Assembly (NCBI RefSeq): GCF_000173415.1
Contig: NZ_ABXW01000045.1
Coordinates: forward strand, 49,918-113,917
Direction of reading: 5' to 3'
DNA from: Providencia alcalifaciens DSM 30120
GTDB taxonomy: Bacteria > Pseudomonadota > Gammaproteobacteria > Enterobacterales > Enterobacteriaceae
Length of the DNA: 64,000 bases
Shown here: positions 50,312-59,573 of the stretch, piece after piece
How positions within the stretch are numbered: the stretch's first letter is position 1
How the letters are laid out: the number at the start of each line of letters is the position of its first letter
Notes under the pieces: generated by a model
Told to the model about the DNA's origin: nothing
Databases searched by the model: none
Seen by the model: the letters and a program-made list of their open reading frames with translations, nothing else
Made by a program: the position numbers and the translations under genes

Positions 50312-50325
50312 ATGATTTAAATCAA
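50312..50325 (-). promoter_or_regulatory. FNR site 2 at grcA
   Basis: ATGATTTAAATCAA, one mismatch to TTGAT-N4-ATCAA. The centre is 52 bp from site 1, close to the two-site spacing known for E. coli yfiD, where the distal site limits expression. Confidence 0.72.
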
Positions 50326-50472
50326 TATTCATAAATGGATTTTTTAATTATTTTTGTAAATTTTCAAAATAATTTTAAATAATTTAAGGGGGTTAAGATG
50401 GAACAACACTTTATCTATGCGCCATGAACCAGTAAGCTAAGCACTATAAAACACATCACTATGGAATAATTC

Positions 50473-51153
50473 ATGTCAAACACGATGACTTGGCACGACG
50501 TAATCGGTGCAGAAAAATCACAGCCTTACTTTAAAGATACCCTTGCGTTTGTTGCTAAAGAAAGAGAAAACGGCAAAGTGATCTATCCTCCACAAGAAGA
50601 TGTTTTCAATGCTTTTCGTTATACAGAATTGGGTGATATTAAAGTCGTGATATTAGGGCAAGACCCTTATCATGGTCCGGGGCAAGCTCATGGTTTATCC
50701 TTTTCAGTGCGTCCAGGCATTAAAGCACCACCATCACTTGTAAATATGTATAAAGAACTTGAGAAAGATATTCCTGGATTTGTTCGCCCAGACCATGGGT
50801 ATCTCCTAAGCTGGGCACAGCAAGGTGTTTTATTGCTTAATACTGTACTAACCGTTGAACAAGGTCATGCCCATTCACATGCACATTTAGGGTGGGAAGC
50901 GTTTACAGATAAAGTTATCCAAGCAATTAATGACCATACTGAAGGCGTTATTTTTCTGTTATGGGGCTCACACGCGCAAAAGAAAGGTCGCATTATTGAC
51001 ACTAAGCGCCATCATGTACTCAAAGCGCCTCACCCATCACCACTATCCGCACACCGCGGTTTCCTTGGGTGTGGTCACTTCTCTAAGGCTAATCAATTAC
51101 TTGAGCAGCAAGGCCGTACCCCTATCAACTGGAACCCAGTTATCCCTGCGTAA
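50473..51153 (+). CDS. ung: Uracil-DNA glycosylase Ung
   Basis: 226 residues (E. coli 229). Removes uracil from DNA. Catalytic Asp in [22 protein letters not shown] (near residue 62) and the DNA-intercalating [18 protein letters not shown] are intact. Divergent from grcA as in E. coli. Confidence 0.97.
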   Translation: MSNTMTWHDVIGAEKSQPYFKDTLAFVAKERENGKVIYPPQEDVFNAFRYTELGDIKVVILGQDPYHGPGQAHGLSFSVRPGIKAPPSLVNMYKELEKDIPGFVRPDHGYLLSWAQQGVLLLNTVLTVEQGHAHSHAHLGWEAFTDKVIQAINDHTEGVIFLLWGSHAQKKGRIIDTKRHHVLKAPHPSPLSAHRGFLGCGHFSKANQLLEQQGRTPINWNPVIPA

Positions 51154-51171
51154 TAGCAATCTATGGATATA

Positions 51172-51198
51172 AAAATGGGATGCTTAGCATCCCATTTT
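51172..51198. terminator. Bidirectional terminator between ung and grpE
   Basis: AAAATGGGATGC-TTA-GCATCCCATTTT, perfect 12-bp arms with A and T ends, between the convergent stops of ung and grpE. Confidence 0.88.
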
Positions 51199-51232
51199 GT
51201 TCTATATCCTAAAATCATATCTCGTTCTAAAC

Positions 51233-51823
51233 TTATTTAGAAACGATCACCATCGCAGGGCGCAACAGACGATTATTTAAGGTATAACCTTTTTGCATCA
51301 CGTTAATCACTTGACCAGCACTGTGGTCAGGAGATTCAATCATGGTCATCGCTTGGTGAACTTCAGGGTTGAATGGCACATTTGCCTCATCAACAGGCAC
51401 AATACCAAACTTAGACACTGCATCTAAGAACGTTTTTAGCGTAAGATCCAAACCTTCTAGCATTGCTTTGGATTCTTCACTTTCACGGTCTGCCGCGTCA
51501 ATAGCGCGCTCTAAGTTATCAATCACAGGCAACAATTCATTGGAAAATTTCTCAAGTGCAAACTTGTGGGCTTTTTCAATATCTTGTTCTGTGCGACGAC
51601 GAATATTTTCGATTTCAGCATGAGCACGTAGCATTGCTTCACGTTCAGTTTTACGAGAAGCTTCAAGTTGCTGTTCAAGCTCAGCAATACGCGCGGCTAA
51701 CGCTTGTTCTTCTGCTTGTAAATCAGCTTGTTGAGTTTCTACTTCTTGCTCTGCTTGCACTTTTTGTGTTTCATTTTGCTCAGAAGCTTGCTCATCATGC
51801 ATGTTTTGTTCTTTACTACTCAT
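51233..51823 (-). CDS. grpE: Nucleotide exchange factor GrpE
   Basis: 196 residues (E. coli 197). Dimeric exchange factor for DnaK. N-terminal Gln/Glu-rich coiled coil ([50 protein letters not shown]) and C-terminal beta domain with [15 protein letters not shown] and [21 protein letters not shown] clear sigma32 promoter lies upstream. Divergent from nadK as in E. coli. Confidence 0.96.
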   Translation of the reverse strand: MSSKEQNMHDEQASEQNETQKVQAEQEVETQQADLQAEEQALAARIAELEQQLEASRKTEREAMLRAHAEIENIRRRTEQDIEKAHKFALEKFSNELLPVIDNLERAIDAADRESEESKAMLEGLDLTLKTFLDAVSKFGIVPVDEANVPFNPEVHQAMTMIESPDHSAGQVINVMQKGYTLNNRLLRPAMVIVSK

Positions 51824-51865
51824 GAATATCTCCGCGTATTTAGCAATAATTCTATCTATGGGAGT

Positions 51866-51896
51866 ATTATGGGGATCTAATACAGGGATTCAAGGG
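51866..51896 (-). promoter_or_regulatory. Sigma32 (heat-shock) promoter of grpE
   Basis: On the minus strand CCCTTGAA (51896-51889), a 14-bp spacer, then CCCCATAAT (51874-51866). Near-perfect sigma32 elements 43 bp before the grpE ATG. Confidence 0.88.
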
Positions 51897-51924
51897 AAGT
51901 CATACAACGAGGAGTTAAAAAAGT

Positions 51925-52824
51925 ATGCAAAAGGCTAAGATGACACCATCTTCACAATTTAAAACTATCGGTATTGTCGGACACCCAAGGCACCCTGAAG
52001 CACTGGCGACCCATGAACTCATCTACCATTGGCTCATTTCAAAAAATTACCATGCAATCATTGATAAGCAAGTGGCTAAAGATTTGAAATTAAAAGATGC
52101 CAATACAGGCACTTTAACAGAAATCGGTCAGCAGGCAGATTTAGTCGTTGTAGTCGGAGGGGATGGCAACATGCTCGGTGCTGCACGAATTTTATCTCGC
52201 TATAACAATAAGGTTATTGGCGTAAACCGAGGTAATTTAGGATTTTTAACTGACCTTGATCCTGATAATGCACTCCAACAACTGTCTTGTGTTCTTGAAG
52301 GAGAATATCATGAAGAACAGCGCTTTTTATTAGAAGCCCAAGTTATCAAAGCAAATCAAAAGGCCCGTAAAAGTAGCGCAATTAACGAAGTGGTTCTTCA
52401 CCCAGGAAAAGTCGCACACATGATTGAGTTTGAAGTCTACATCGATGAGAAATTTGCCTTTTCTCAGCGCTCTGATGGTCTAATTATTGCGACACCAACA
52501 GGTTCAACCGCCTACTCTCTTTCCGCAGGTGGTCCAATTTTGACACCGAATTTAGATGCAATTGTGTTGGTACCAATGTTCCCACATACCCTATCATCTC
52601 GCCCACTCGTGATTAGCAGTGACAGCAGTATTCGTTTGAAGTTTTTACGTACAAATATCGATTATGAAGTCAGCTGTGATAGTCAAATTATGCTCCCTAT
52701 CCAAGATGGTGAAGAAGTCATTATTAAACGCAGCTCAAAGAGTCTGAATTTAATCCACCCTAAAGATTATAATTATTTCAATACGTTAAGCTCAAAGCTC
52801 GGTTGGTCTAAAAAAACTTTTTAA
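51925..52824 (+). CDS. nadK: NAD kinase NadK
   Basis: 299 residues from the first ATG (E. coli 292). Phosphorylates NAD to NADP. Motifs [26 protein letters not shown] [14 protein letters not shown] and [23 protein letters not shown] are intact. GAGGAG lies 10 bases before 51925; a second ATG at 51940 (AAGG 5 bases before) gives 294 residues and is nearly as good. The gene precedes recN as in E. coli. Confidence 0.95.
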   Translation: MQKAKMTPSSQFKTIGIVGHPRHPEALATHELIYHWLISKNYHAIIDKQVAKDLKLKDANTGTLTEIGQQADLVVVVGGDGNMLGAARILSRYNNKVIGVNRGNLGFLTDLDPDNALQQLSCVLEGEYHEEQRFLLEAQVIKANQKARKSSAINEVVLHPGKVAHMIEFEVYIDEKFAFSQRSDGLIIATPTGSTAYSLSAGGPILTPNLDAIVLVPMFPHTLSSRPLVISSDSSIRLKFLRTNIDYEVSCDSQIMLPIQDGEEVIIKRSSKSLNLIHPKDYNYFNTLSSKLGWSKKTF

Positions 52825-52843
52825 TTTTTTCACTCTGCCTCTT

Positions 52844-52863
52844 TACTGTATAAAAAAACAGGT
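52844..52863 (+). promoter_or_regulatory. LexA box 1 at recN
   Basis: TACTGTATAAAAAAACAGGT contains CTGT-N8-ACAG. It is 47 bp before the recN ATG and overlaps the likely promoter. Confidence 0.88.
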
Positions 52864-52865
52864 TA

Positions 52866-52885
52866 AACTGTATGAAAATACAGTT
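52866..52885 (+). promoter_or_regulatory. LexA box 2 at recN
   Basis: AACTGTATGAAAATACAGTT, CTGT-N8-ACAG with extended symmetry. Two adjacent boxes are also the rule at E. coli recN, making it a tightly SOS-controlled gene. Confidence 0.9.
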
Positions 52886-52909
52886 GTGTATTTAAACAGG
52901 AGAGCGCAG

Positions 52910-54571
52910 ATGCTAACCCAACTAACCATCAATAATTTTGCCATCGTTCGTGAGTTAGAAATCGATTTTCGTAGCGGTATGACAACAATTACAGGTGAAA
53001 CCGGTGCGGGTAAATCCATTGCTATTGACGCTCTCGGTTTATGTTTAGGCAACCGTGGGGAAGCCAACATGGTGCGCCCAGGAGCTCAACGTGCTGACTT
53101 ATGTGCACGTTTTTCTTTATCTGATGCACAAATGGCAACAACCTGGCTGATTGAACATCAACTTGATAATCATAACGAATGCTTACTACGTCGTACCATT
53201 GCTGTTGATGGCCGTTCTCGCGGCTTTATTAATGGTGTTTCTGTTCCGCTTTCACAGTTACGTGAACTGGGTGCGCTACTGATTCAAATTCACGGTCAAC
53301 ATGCTCACCAATTATTGTTAGATAGTGACCATCAGCAATCTCTGCTTGATGCGTATGCAAATCAGCAACAATTACTCGCTCAAATGAAGCAAACATGGCA
53401 AACATGGCATGAATCTTGTCAGCAATTGGCTATTTTTCAAAAACAGATGCAAGAGCGTGAATCTCGTCAGCAGTTACTTGATTACCATTTAAAAGAATTA
53501 AATGACTTTCTCCCTATCCAAGGGGAATTTGAAGAAATTGACCAAGAATATAAACAATTGGCTAATCATGGGCAATTTCTCACCATTGGACAAACTGCTT
53601 CACAAATTCTCACCGAAAGTGATGAGGCTAACGTTATTAGCCTATTGAACATGGCAAAAAATGAATTGACTGACTTAGTCACTCTAAACCCCAAATTCTC
53701 TGGATTACTGGATATGCTAGAAGAAGCCTCTATTCAAGTTAGCGAAGTCAGTGATGAAATTAAACATTATTGCGACCAGTATGAATTAGATCCAAATCGC
53801 TTATTTGAATTGGAACAACGCATTTCCAAGCAAATTAGTTTAGCCCGTAAGCACCATGTGACACCTGAAGCTCTACCAGAGCTCTTTCAACAATTAGTCG
53901 AAGAGCAAAATCAAATTGCTAATCAAAATGAAGATTGTGAAGCCCTCAATGCACAAGTCCTCGCTGACCACCAAAAAGCATTAGAGTGTGCAGAACGTTT
54001 ACACCACGTTCGTCTACATTATGCACAAGAGCTGAGCCAATTAATTACAAACAGTATGCATCAGCTCTCTATGCCCCATGGCTTGTTTACTATTGATGTC
54101 AAATTCGTTCCTGAAAATCTACAAATTGATGGTGCTTGCAAAGTGGAGTTCAATGTCACGACTAACCCTGGACAACCACATCAAGCGTTAGCAAAAGTTG
54201 CATCGGGGGGGGAATTATCTCGCATTGCTTTAGCTATCCAAGTGATTACAGCGAAGAAAATGGACACCCCTGCTTTAATTTTCGATGAAGTCGATGTGGG
54301 GATTAGTGGTCCAACCGCTGCCATTGTTGGAAAATTACTACGTGAGCTCGGAGAATCCACTCAAGTCATGTGTGTGACTCACTTACCTCAAGTGGCAGGG
54401 TGCGGTCACCACCATTTTTATGTCAGCAAAGAAACCAATGGCGTAGAAACGGAAACGCATATGCAATTACTGGATAAAAAATCAAGATTACAAGAGCTTG
54501 CAAGATTACTAGCAGGTTCTGAAGTCACCAAAAACACGCTGGCTAATGCAAAAGAGTTGCTCGCAGCTTAA
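52910..54571 (+). CDS. recN: DNA repair protein RecN
   Basis: 553 residues, same as E. coli. SMC-like ATPase for double-strand break repair. Walker [14 protein letters not shown] near residue 30, a central coiled coil (~150-390), signature [16 protein letters not shown] and Walker [21 protein letters not shown] precedes the ATG at 52910; an in-frame ATG at 52886 falls at the edge of LexA box 2 and is rejected. SOS control is expected from the two LexA boxes. Confidence 0.97.
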   Translation: MLTQLTINNFAIVRELEIDFRSGMTTITGETGAGKSIAIDALGLCLGNRGEANMVRPGAQRADLCARFSLSDAQMATTWLIEHQLDNHNECLLRRTIAVDGRSRGFINGVSVPLSQLRELGALLIQIHGQHAHQLLLDSDHQQSLLDAYANQQQLLAQMKQTWQTWHESCQQLAIFQKQMQERESRQQLLDYHLKELNDFLPIQGEFEEIDQEYKQLANHGQFLTIGQTASQILTESDEANVISLLNMAKNELTDLVTLNPKFSGLLDMLEEASIQVSEVSDEIKHYCDQYELDPNRLFELEQRISKQISLARKHHVTPEALPELFQQLVEEQNQIANQNEDCEALNAQVLADHQKALECAERLHHVRLHYAQELSQLITNSMHQLSMPHGLFTIDVKFVPENLQIDGACKVEFNVTTNPGQPHQALAKVASGGELSRIALAIQVITAKKMDTPALIFDEVDVGISGPTAAIVGKLLRELGESTQVMCVTHLPQVAGCGHHHFYVSKETNGVETETHMQLLDKKSRLQELARLLAGSEVTKNTLANAKELLAA

Positions 54572-54683
54572 ATTTCGACAACTTTTTTTATCTCCTGTTG
54601 TCTTAGAGTCGATCTGGAAGGTTTTAAATTGTATCAATGTCGATTATCATTGATGTTCTGACTCCAAAAGGAATGAGATATCC

Positions 54684-55076
54684 ATGCGTTATAAATTGTT
54701 AACTGCTGCTGCACTATCATTCGCATTAATGTCCACGGGCTGTTCAATGATGGAACGTCTTGTCTATCATCCGGATATTAACCAAGGTAACTATCTGACA
54801 GCAAAAGATGTTTCGAAAATTAAGAACGGAATGACACAGCAACAGGTTGCTTATGCTTTGGGCACCCCAATGATGACTGACCCGTTTGGTTCTCAGACTT
54901 GGTTTTATGTTTTCCGCCAAGAGCTGGGACATGACCCAGTGAAGCAAGAAACATTAACGCTGACGTTTGATCGTAATGGTATCCTGACAGATATCAAAAA
55001 CGAAAAGAACCTTGAAGCTCAGCAAGCCATGGAAGCTGGTGAAGTTAAAGCATCAGAACCAAAAGTAGCGGAATAA
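54684..55076 (+). CDS. bamE: Outer-membrane assembly lipoprotein BamE (SmpA)
   Basis: 130 residues (E. coli 113). Lipoprotein signal [20 protein letters not shown], with Cys20 as the lipidated residue. The BamE fold core is [53 protein letters not shown]. The C-terminal ~20 residues are an acidic, Ala-rich extension. Part of the BAM complex that inserts outer-membrane proteins. It sits between recN and rnfH as in E. coli. Confidence 0.95.
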   Translation: MRYKLLTAAALSFALMSTGCSMMERLVYHPDINQGNYLTAKDVSKIKNGMTQQQVAYALGTPMMTDPFGSQTWFYVFRQELGHDPVKQETLTLTFDRNGILTDIKNEKNLEAQQAMEAGEVKASEPKVAE

Positions 55077-55108
55077 CACCCCATATTGCTTAACGCTTGA
55101 GAGAATAT

Positions 55109-55163
55109 AAGTAACTACCTGAGATCCTTTAAATCATGGAAACCAACAGGTAGTTACTTTAAG
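55109..55163 (+). terminator. Terminator-like hairpin after bamE
   Basis: Perfect 13-bp arms AAGTAACTACCTG (55109-55121) and CAGGTAGTTACTT (55147-55159) around a 25-base loop, then a short T-run. It starts 33 bp after the bamE stop. Confidence 0.65.
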
Positions 55164-55239
55164 ATAATTCACTGCAAGTGTTTTCTTTAAAATTGTAGCG
55201 TTTCACTCTCTTATCCTCTGCGAAATAGTATTTATTAAA

Positions 55240-55266
55240 TAAAAAAACCGAGCTTTCACTCGGCTT
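55240..55266 (-). terminator. Terminator of ratA-rnfH
   Basis: On the minus strand CCGAG-TGAAAG-CTCGG followed by TTTTTTTATTT, 35 bp after the rnfH stop. Confidence 0.88.
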
Positions 55267-55300
55267 TATTTCACATCAATACATTCAATGATGTTGTATA

Positions 55301-55594
55301 TTACTTGTTGTTTTCTTTTGATTTTTCAGCTCGTTTACGGCGTAGTTCTTTTGGATCGGCTATCAATGGGCGATAAATCTCAATCCTATCCCCCTCTTGC
55401 ACCACATCCCTCAATTTAGCTGGGCGGCTGTATATTCCGACTTTATTTTTCTTTAAATCGATATCCGAGCGCAGCGCTAAAATACCCGATGCAATAATTG
55501 CATCTTCAATCGTGGTTCCTTCTGCAACCTTCACTGAGAGCAAAAATTGCTTTTCAGGTAACGCGTAAGTTACTTCAATATTGATATCAGACAC
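55301..55594 (-). CDS. rnfH: RnfH family ubiquitin-like protein
   Basis: 97 residues from a GTG at 55592-55594 (E. coli 96). Beta-grasp fold, [34 protein letters not shown] and [41 protein letters not shown]. Function unclear; it forms a conserved pair with ratA. The GTG lies inside the ratA end, overlapping by eight bases. An open frame continues upstream but is the shadow of ratA. Confidence 0.9.
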   Translation of the reverse strand: MSDINIEVTYALPEKQFLLSVKVAEGTTIEDAIIASGILALRSDIDLKKNKVGIYSRPAKLRDVVQEGDRIEIYRPLIADPKELRRKRAEKSKENNK

Positions 55595-56021
55595 GGTAGA
55601 CGACCTTAGCACGAGACGTAAATGCTTGAACCATATTGTTGGCCAGCTCTTTAAATATTTTGCCAAATGCCAGCTCAATAAGCTTATTGGTAAACTCAAA
55701 ATCGAGATGGAACTCAATTTTACAGGCATCAGCACTCAAAGGAATAAACTGCCATCCCCCTGATAACGTTCTAAAAGGTCCTTCGACTAATTGCATTTGA
55801 ATGCGTTTATTGTCTTCCAATGCATTTTTCGTAATAAACGTTTTACTAATTCCTGCTTTTGAAACCTCAACTGAGGCCGTCATTTCATCAGAACTGTGGC
55901 TAATAATGCGACTTCCAACACATCCTGGTAAAAAACTTGGATATGAAATCACATCATTCACAAGTTTATACATTTGTTCCGCGCTAAAAGGGACTAACGC
56001 AGAGCGACTAATCTGTGGCAT
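55587..56021 (-). CDS. ratA: Ribosome association toxin / coenzyme Q-binding START protein RatA
   Basis: 144 residues, START/SRPBCC fold similar to mitochondrial Coq10. [39 protein letters not shown] and [33 protein letters not shown] are conserved. In E. coli it binds 50S subunits and blocks association with 30S. The start at 56019-56021 has AGGA 6 bases before it; an upstream in-frame ATG adds a hydrophobic stretch absent from the core family. Divergent from smpB. Confidence 0.93.
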   Translation of the reverse strand: MPQISRSALVPFSAEQMYKLVNDVISYPSFLPGCVGSRIISHSSDEMTASVEVSKAGISKTFITKNALEDNKRIQMQLVEGPFRTLSGGWQFIPLSADACKIEFHLDFEFTNKLIELAFGKIFKELANNMVQAFTSRAKVVYRV

Positions 56022-56174
56022 ATCAATTCCTATCCCCAAAAACTGCGCATATAATAGCACCATTAGTGGGTTACTCAAAAAACAAAACCCGTACAGGGCA
56101 AGAAATGCACAATCACAAAAATATCAGTGTTGAACGATTTCATTCAACGCATCTTAACGTATAATGAATGAACT

Positions 56175-56657
56175 ATGACAAAGAAAAAACCATATAAACC
56201 CGGTTCAGCAACAATTGCTATGAACAAACGTGCTCGCCACGAATATTCTATCGAAGAGGAGTTCGAGGCGGGTTTATCCCTACAAGGTTGGGAAGTTAAA
56301 TCATTACGTGCAGGCAAAGCCAATATTGGTGATAGCTACGTTCTCTTACGTGATGGCGAAGCTTATTTGTTTGGTGCAAACTTTACACCACTAACTGTCG
56401 CCTCATCTCACGTAGTTTGTGACCCAACACGTAGTAGAAAATTACTTCTTAACCAACGCGAATTAGATACACTTTATGGACGAGTGAATCGCGAAGGTTA
56501 CACAGTTATCGCCCTTTCCCTCTATTGGAAAAATGCGTGGTGCAAAGTCAAAATTGGCGTTGCTAGAGGTAAAAAAGCCCACGATAAGCGTTCTGATATC
56601 AAAGATAGAGAGTGGCAATTAGATAAAGCACGTATAATGAAACATTCTAATCGCTAA
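56175..56657 (+). CDS. smpB: tmRNA-binding protein SmpB
   Basis: 160 residues, same as E. coli. Binds the tRNA-like end of tmRNA for rescue of stalled ribosomes. [47 protein letters not shown] is the RNA-binding OB fold. The C-terminal basic tail [25 protein letters not shown] contains the decoding-site residues. ssrA follows 47 bp downstream, as in nearly all enterobacteria. Confidence 0.97.
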   Translation: MTKKKPYKPGSATIAMNKRARHEYSIEEEFEAGLSLQGWEVKSLRAGKANIGDSYVLLRDGEAYLFGANFTPLTVASSHVVCDPTRSRKLLLNQRELDTLYGRVNREGYTVIALSLYWKNAWCKVKIGVARGKKAHDKRSDIKDREWQLDKARIMKHSNR

Positions 56658-56704
56658 GTCCTAGCTTTATAGAGTTATTTTCTGTTATACTGTAATCACA
56701 ACTT

Positions 56705-57068
56705 GGGGCTGATTCTGGATTCGACGGGATTTGCGAAACCCAAGGTGCATGCCGAGGGGCGGTTGGCCTCGTAAAAAGCCGCAAAAAAATAGTCGCAAAC
56801 GACGAAAACTACGCACTAGCAGCTTAATAACCTGCTTAGAGCCCTCTCTCCCTAGCCTCCGCTCTTAGGACGGGGATCAAGAGAGGTCAAACCCAAAAGA
56901 GATCGCGTGGATGCCTTGCCTGGGGTTGAAGCGTTAAACTTAATCAGGATAGTTTGTTGGTGGCGTGTCTGTCCGCAGCTGGCAAATGAAATTAAAGACT
57001 AGACTAAGCATGTAGTACCGAGGATGTAGAAATTTCGGACGCGGGTTCAACTCCCGCCAGCTCCACCA
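56705..57068 (+). ncRNA. ssrA: Transfer-messenger RNA (tmRNA)
   Basis: 364 nt, from GGGGCTGATTCTGGATTCGA at the 5' end to the tRNA-like 3' end GCGGGTTCAACTCCCGCCAG ending CCACCA at 57068. The tag frame at 56795-56827 encodes ANDENYALAA then two stops (with the initial charged Ala giving the usual 11-residue tag). A -10-like TATACT lies at 56686-56691. It rescues stalled ribosomes with SmpB. Its 3' end is a common phage attachment site, and prophage genes follow. Confidence 0.97.
57049..57068 (+). other. Probable phage attachment core at the 3' end of ssrA
   Basis: The last bases of ssrA adjoin non-core DNA that leads to lambda-like tail genes. The intact tRNA-like end is what integration by an ssrA-targeting phage leaves behind. 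The exact core needs the other end of the element, where a short copy of this sequence is expected next to an integrase. No second copy is in this window. Confidence 0.5.
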
Positions 57069-57503
57069 AATTTTAACTGTCAGTGATGTGACAACAGCTT
57101 TAAAAACAGTAAGTTAGTAAAGTTGAGCAGACAGTAACATTACCCAGAATGGACTTCGAAATGCACGTGAAATGCACGCGCACTAGAAAAATAAAAAAGC
57201 TCACTCCGGTGGGCTTTTTTATTGTCTTTTAAATACAGCCTATATGGCGCAGCAGTATATTCCCCTGAAATAGTATCATATTGATTTTAAATGTATTTTT
57301 ATTTATGATTGATTTAAGAATTTCAATTATACATTGTAACCTATTGATTTATATTGTAGTGATAAAGAGTTTTGGGGAATCCCTTTTATCACAAACATAA
57401 CACATCCCTCCCCCTCACTTCACATCACAATTTCTACACATTTCGTCACAGTAATTCACTCTCGATGCCATCATCATCAAAAAACCATACATGGTAAACC
57501 ACA
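57069..57503 (+). other. Intergenic region after ssrA
   Basis: 435 bp without a gene that I support. It contains a terminator at 57193-57222. Repeated GAAATGCACG motifs lie near 57159-57179, and TGTCAGTGATGTGACA is an inverted repeat near 57080-57095. The region after 57240 is very AT-rich. Confidence 0.5.
57193..57222 (+). terminator. Terminator downstream of ssrA
   Basis: AAAAAAGCTCAC-TCCG-GTGGGCTTTTTT with one mismatch in the stem, then ATTG. It may end the ssrA transcript 125 bp beyond the mature end. Confidence 0.85.
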
Positions 57504-57716
57504 ATGAGCAAGAAAATCCTCGGCATATTCATCAAACAAAAACGCATCGAGAAAAATATTTCAATATCTGAAATTGCAAATCATCTAACAATCTCAGAAG
57601 CTATGTATATTCGCGTTAAAAACGGGAATGACTCAATCTATGTAGATGACTTAATGACTATAGCTGAAATGCTCGGTGTTGATGAGCGTGAAATTTTGAA
57701 GATGGAAGATGTATGA
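57504..57716 (+). CDS. Small XRE-type helix-turn-helix protein
   Basis: 70 residues. LGIFIKQKRIEKNISISEIANHLTISEAMYIRVKNGNDSIYVDDLMTIAEMLGV is a single Cro/C1-type domain. The ATG follows CACA with only a weak purine site. It resembles short MrpJ-like and prophage regulators. It is not adjacent to a recognisable lysis/lysogeny region, so it may be a cargo gene. Confidence 0.7.
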   Translation: MSKKILGIFIKQKRIEKNISISEIANHLTISEAMYIRVKNGNDSIYVDDLMTIAEMLGVDEREILKMEDV

Positions 57717-58138
57717 AAAGAAATAACAACTAACTGCACGGATAAAAAATACCTAATGTGATGAAAAACCATGATATGCGGCTTCTATGCTAGAAAAGAT
57801 TAGCAATACAATATCTATAAAAGCAATGAATTACACAAAATTACATCATTAGCAAAATACCTTTCTTATACACCTAACTTCTTATAGGACAAAAGCTTTC
57901 CATTACTAGATATTCCTTCTAACAAAATATTTTGCTTACAATCTTAAGCCTATTTAATATAATTACTGCCAAAATGAATGAACTAAAGTTTATGTCTACC
58001 AGCTCTTACCTTAACAAAACTATAATTTTGTTAAGGTCGATAATCTAAGAAAAGCAAATCTAAAAAATTTCTGACTAAATTTGATATTCAATAAAAGTCA
58101 TTTCACTTAAAATTTCACTTCAAAATATTGGAGACTTC
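57717..58138. other. AT-rich gap between small accessory genes
   Basis: 422 bp, strongly AT-rich. I see no ORF, terminator or repeat beyond short dyads. AAAATTTCACTTCAAAATATTGGAG at its right end includes the GGAG ribosome site of the next gene. Confidence 0.5.
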
Positions 58139-58408
58139 ATGAATATCACTCAATTATTTCTATTAGCTCTAAATTGTATCAATGAGCATCGGGAACCATC
58201 ACATACTGAGCAATCAATAATTTATGTATTCTATAGAACAAACATTGCTGGATTGATTTCTATAGATGAATTTATGGACAAATTCGTTGAGCTATCCGTT
58301 TACTGCGATTCATCAAAACAAAACAAAGCGTTTGCTATCAAACTTATAGAAAAATATTTACATCTATCAGCAAACAAACTGACAGCGATAAAAAGTATGC
58401 CTACCTAA
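58139..58408 (+). CDS. Unknown small protein near prophage end
   Basis: 89 residues, not recognised. GGAG lies 6 bases before the ATG, a good site. Sequence is helical with mixed charge (LFLLALNCINEHREPSHTEQ, IDEFMDKFVELSVYC, FAIKLIEKYLHLS). No signal peptide. AT-rich. Position between two HTH genes suggests an accessory cassette. Confidence 0.6.
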   Translation: MNITQLFLLALNCINEHREPSHTEQSIIYVFYRTNIAGLISIDEFMDKFVELSVYCDSSKQNKAFAIKLIEKYLHLSANKLTAIKSMPT

Positions 58409-58474
58409 TAACAGACACTCCAAAGCTGCTCTTAATAATGTGGAATGTCTAACTAATTCACTTAATAGTTAACG

Positions 58475-58714
58475 CTACTGAATTTCCCACATCACCTCAT
58501 TAAAAAATTCTTTAATATCAACACGTAAAATCTTAAGAGCTGAAACCAAAGTATCTATATCTATTTTATTTATTCCTCGTTCATAACGATATAACTGCTG
58601 GGCGCTTTTACACCCTATCAGTTGAGCAAATTCAACAGCAGTATATCCAGCGTCACGTCTCAGACCTTTAATCTTATTTCCAATCAATGTTGTTACTAAG
58701 ACATCAGAACTCAT
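58475..58714 (-). CDS. XRE-type helix-turn-helix regulator, MrpJ-like
   Basis: 79 residues. Domain GNKIKGLRRDAGYTAVEFAQLIGCKSAQQLYRYERGINKIDIDTLVSALKILRVDIKEFF. The core AQQLYRYERGINKI resembles the SQQQxSRYERG recognition motif of MrpJ-type fimbria/motility regulators in Proteus and Providencia. An ATG five codons upstream is in frame; I choose the ATG with GGAG 9 bases before. Related to the protein at 57504 in fold but not closely. Confidence 0.7.
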   Translation of the reverse strand: MSSDVLVTTLIGNKIKGLRRDAGYTAVEFAQLIGCKSAQQLYRYERGINKIDIDTLVSALKILRVDIKEFFNEVMWEIQ

Positions 58715-58946
58715 GCTTCGATACTCCATTCATATAATTAGACACAATCTATTATGCTCTCAAACCTCTGGATTATTCACTTTTCCAACTTCTAAATCAC
58801 TTATAGAGAATCGATAAGTGATAATTGTAATTTGAAAATTTAAAATCTCCCTATAACTTTATTGACTTTACTAATATTTCTTATTATTTGTAGACTACAG
58901 ATTTATTTCAATAGGCGTTATCACTAGAAAACGAAGAGGAATATTT

Positions 58947-59246
58947 ATGAATAAGTTTCTAATTTCTGCTTGCATGATTGCATCAAGTGCTCTGTCCTTT
59001 AATGCATTAGCCGCAGACAAAATGACCTCAACTCCCGAAAATATGACATGTAAAGAGTATGTGGACTTAAACCCTAAAAGCTGGGCTCCAGTTGCCTTAT
59101 GGGTAACATCACAAGATACTCAGTTTAAAAGTGGAGACTGGGTGGCATTATCTGAACAGAGCGTTGCGGAAGCTCCTTTAATCCTTGAGTTTTGCAAGAA
59201 AAAACCTGAAGGAACTTTAAAAGATTACCTTGCTAGCAAAAAATAA
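58947..59246 (+). CDS. hdeB: HdeB-like periplasmic acid-stress chaperone
   Basis: 99 residues. Signal peptide MNKFLISACMIASSALSFNALA, then the HdeA/HdeB fold. Two cysteines, Cys35 (MTCKEYVDLNPKSWAPVALW) and Cys83 (LILEFCKKKPEGTL), are in the spacing that forms the family disulfide. DLNPKSWAPVALW is closer to HdeB than to HdeA. It prevents aggregation of periplasmic proteins at low pH. GAGGA lies 7 bases before the ATG. It lies alone, with no hdeA or hdeD, between prophage tail genes and ssrA. Confidence 0.85.
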   Translation: MNKFLISACMIASSALSFNALAADKMTSTPENMTCKEYVDLNPKSWAPVALWVTSQDTQFKSGDWVALSEQSVAEAPLILEFCKKKPEGTLKDYLASKK

Positions 59247-59389
59247 AGTTTTTTAACTGGTAATAGCCGCAGTTTAATTTCTGCGGCTAATTAGATTACT
59301 CGCAGCAATTCTATTTTCTGTACCCTGATTCTTGATACCAATACAGTGACAGTTTTATTAACTTCACTGCTTCAATGAGTTAAATAGAA

Positions 59390-59566
59390 TCACTCAATAT
59401 TAACTGAGACTGATCTTTTTATTGCTTTGATGAGTGTCCCCTCTTCTTTGAATATTTCAGCTCGCTTTGTATTTGTAGTACTCGATACAACGACTGCATA
59501 TGCACGCAAAGATACAAATATACTTCCTCCAAATCCTGTGGTTGGAATGGGAATATCACTGCTCAT
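59390..59566 (-). CDS. Possible 58-residue phage protein downstream of J
   Basis: Minus-strand ORF beginning MSSDIPIPTTGFGGSIFVSL and ending RSVSVNIE. Composition is protein-like and the frame lies 7 bp past the J stop codon, as expected for the next gene of a tail operon. There is no clear ribosome site, so it could be coupled to J or be chance. Not recognised. Confidence 0.4.
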   Translation of the reverse strand: MSSDIPIPTTGFGGSIFVSLRAYAVVVSSTTNTKRAEIFKEEGTLIKAIKRSVSVNIE

Positions 59567-59573
59567 TAATAAG

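Larger units (their letters stand above)
50134..50472. promoter_or_regulatory. Divergent grcA/ung control region
   Basis: 339 bp without a gene. Two FNR-type palindromes (separate entries) and a candidate -10 TATATT near 50231-50236 on the grcA side. The ung promoter side (50330-50472) is AT-rich with nothing I can assign. Confidence 0.6.

Noticed and set aside
52886..52909. Eight-codon extension of recN
   Set aside because: It begins at the edge of LexA box 2 and does not match the family N-terminus.
55595..55735. Upstream extension of rnfH
   Set aside because: It lies entirely within ratA in another frame, and the GTG at 55594 gives the conserved RnfH length.
57069..57240. Integrase remnant right after ssrA
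   Set aside because: No open frame or recombinase motif is visible; only a terminator and short repeats.
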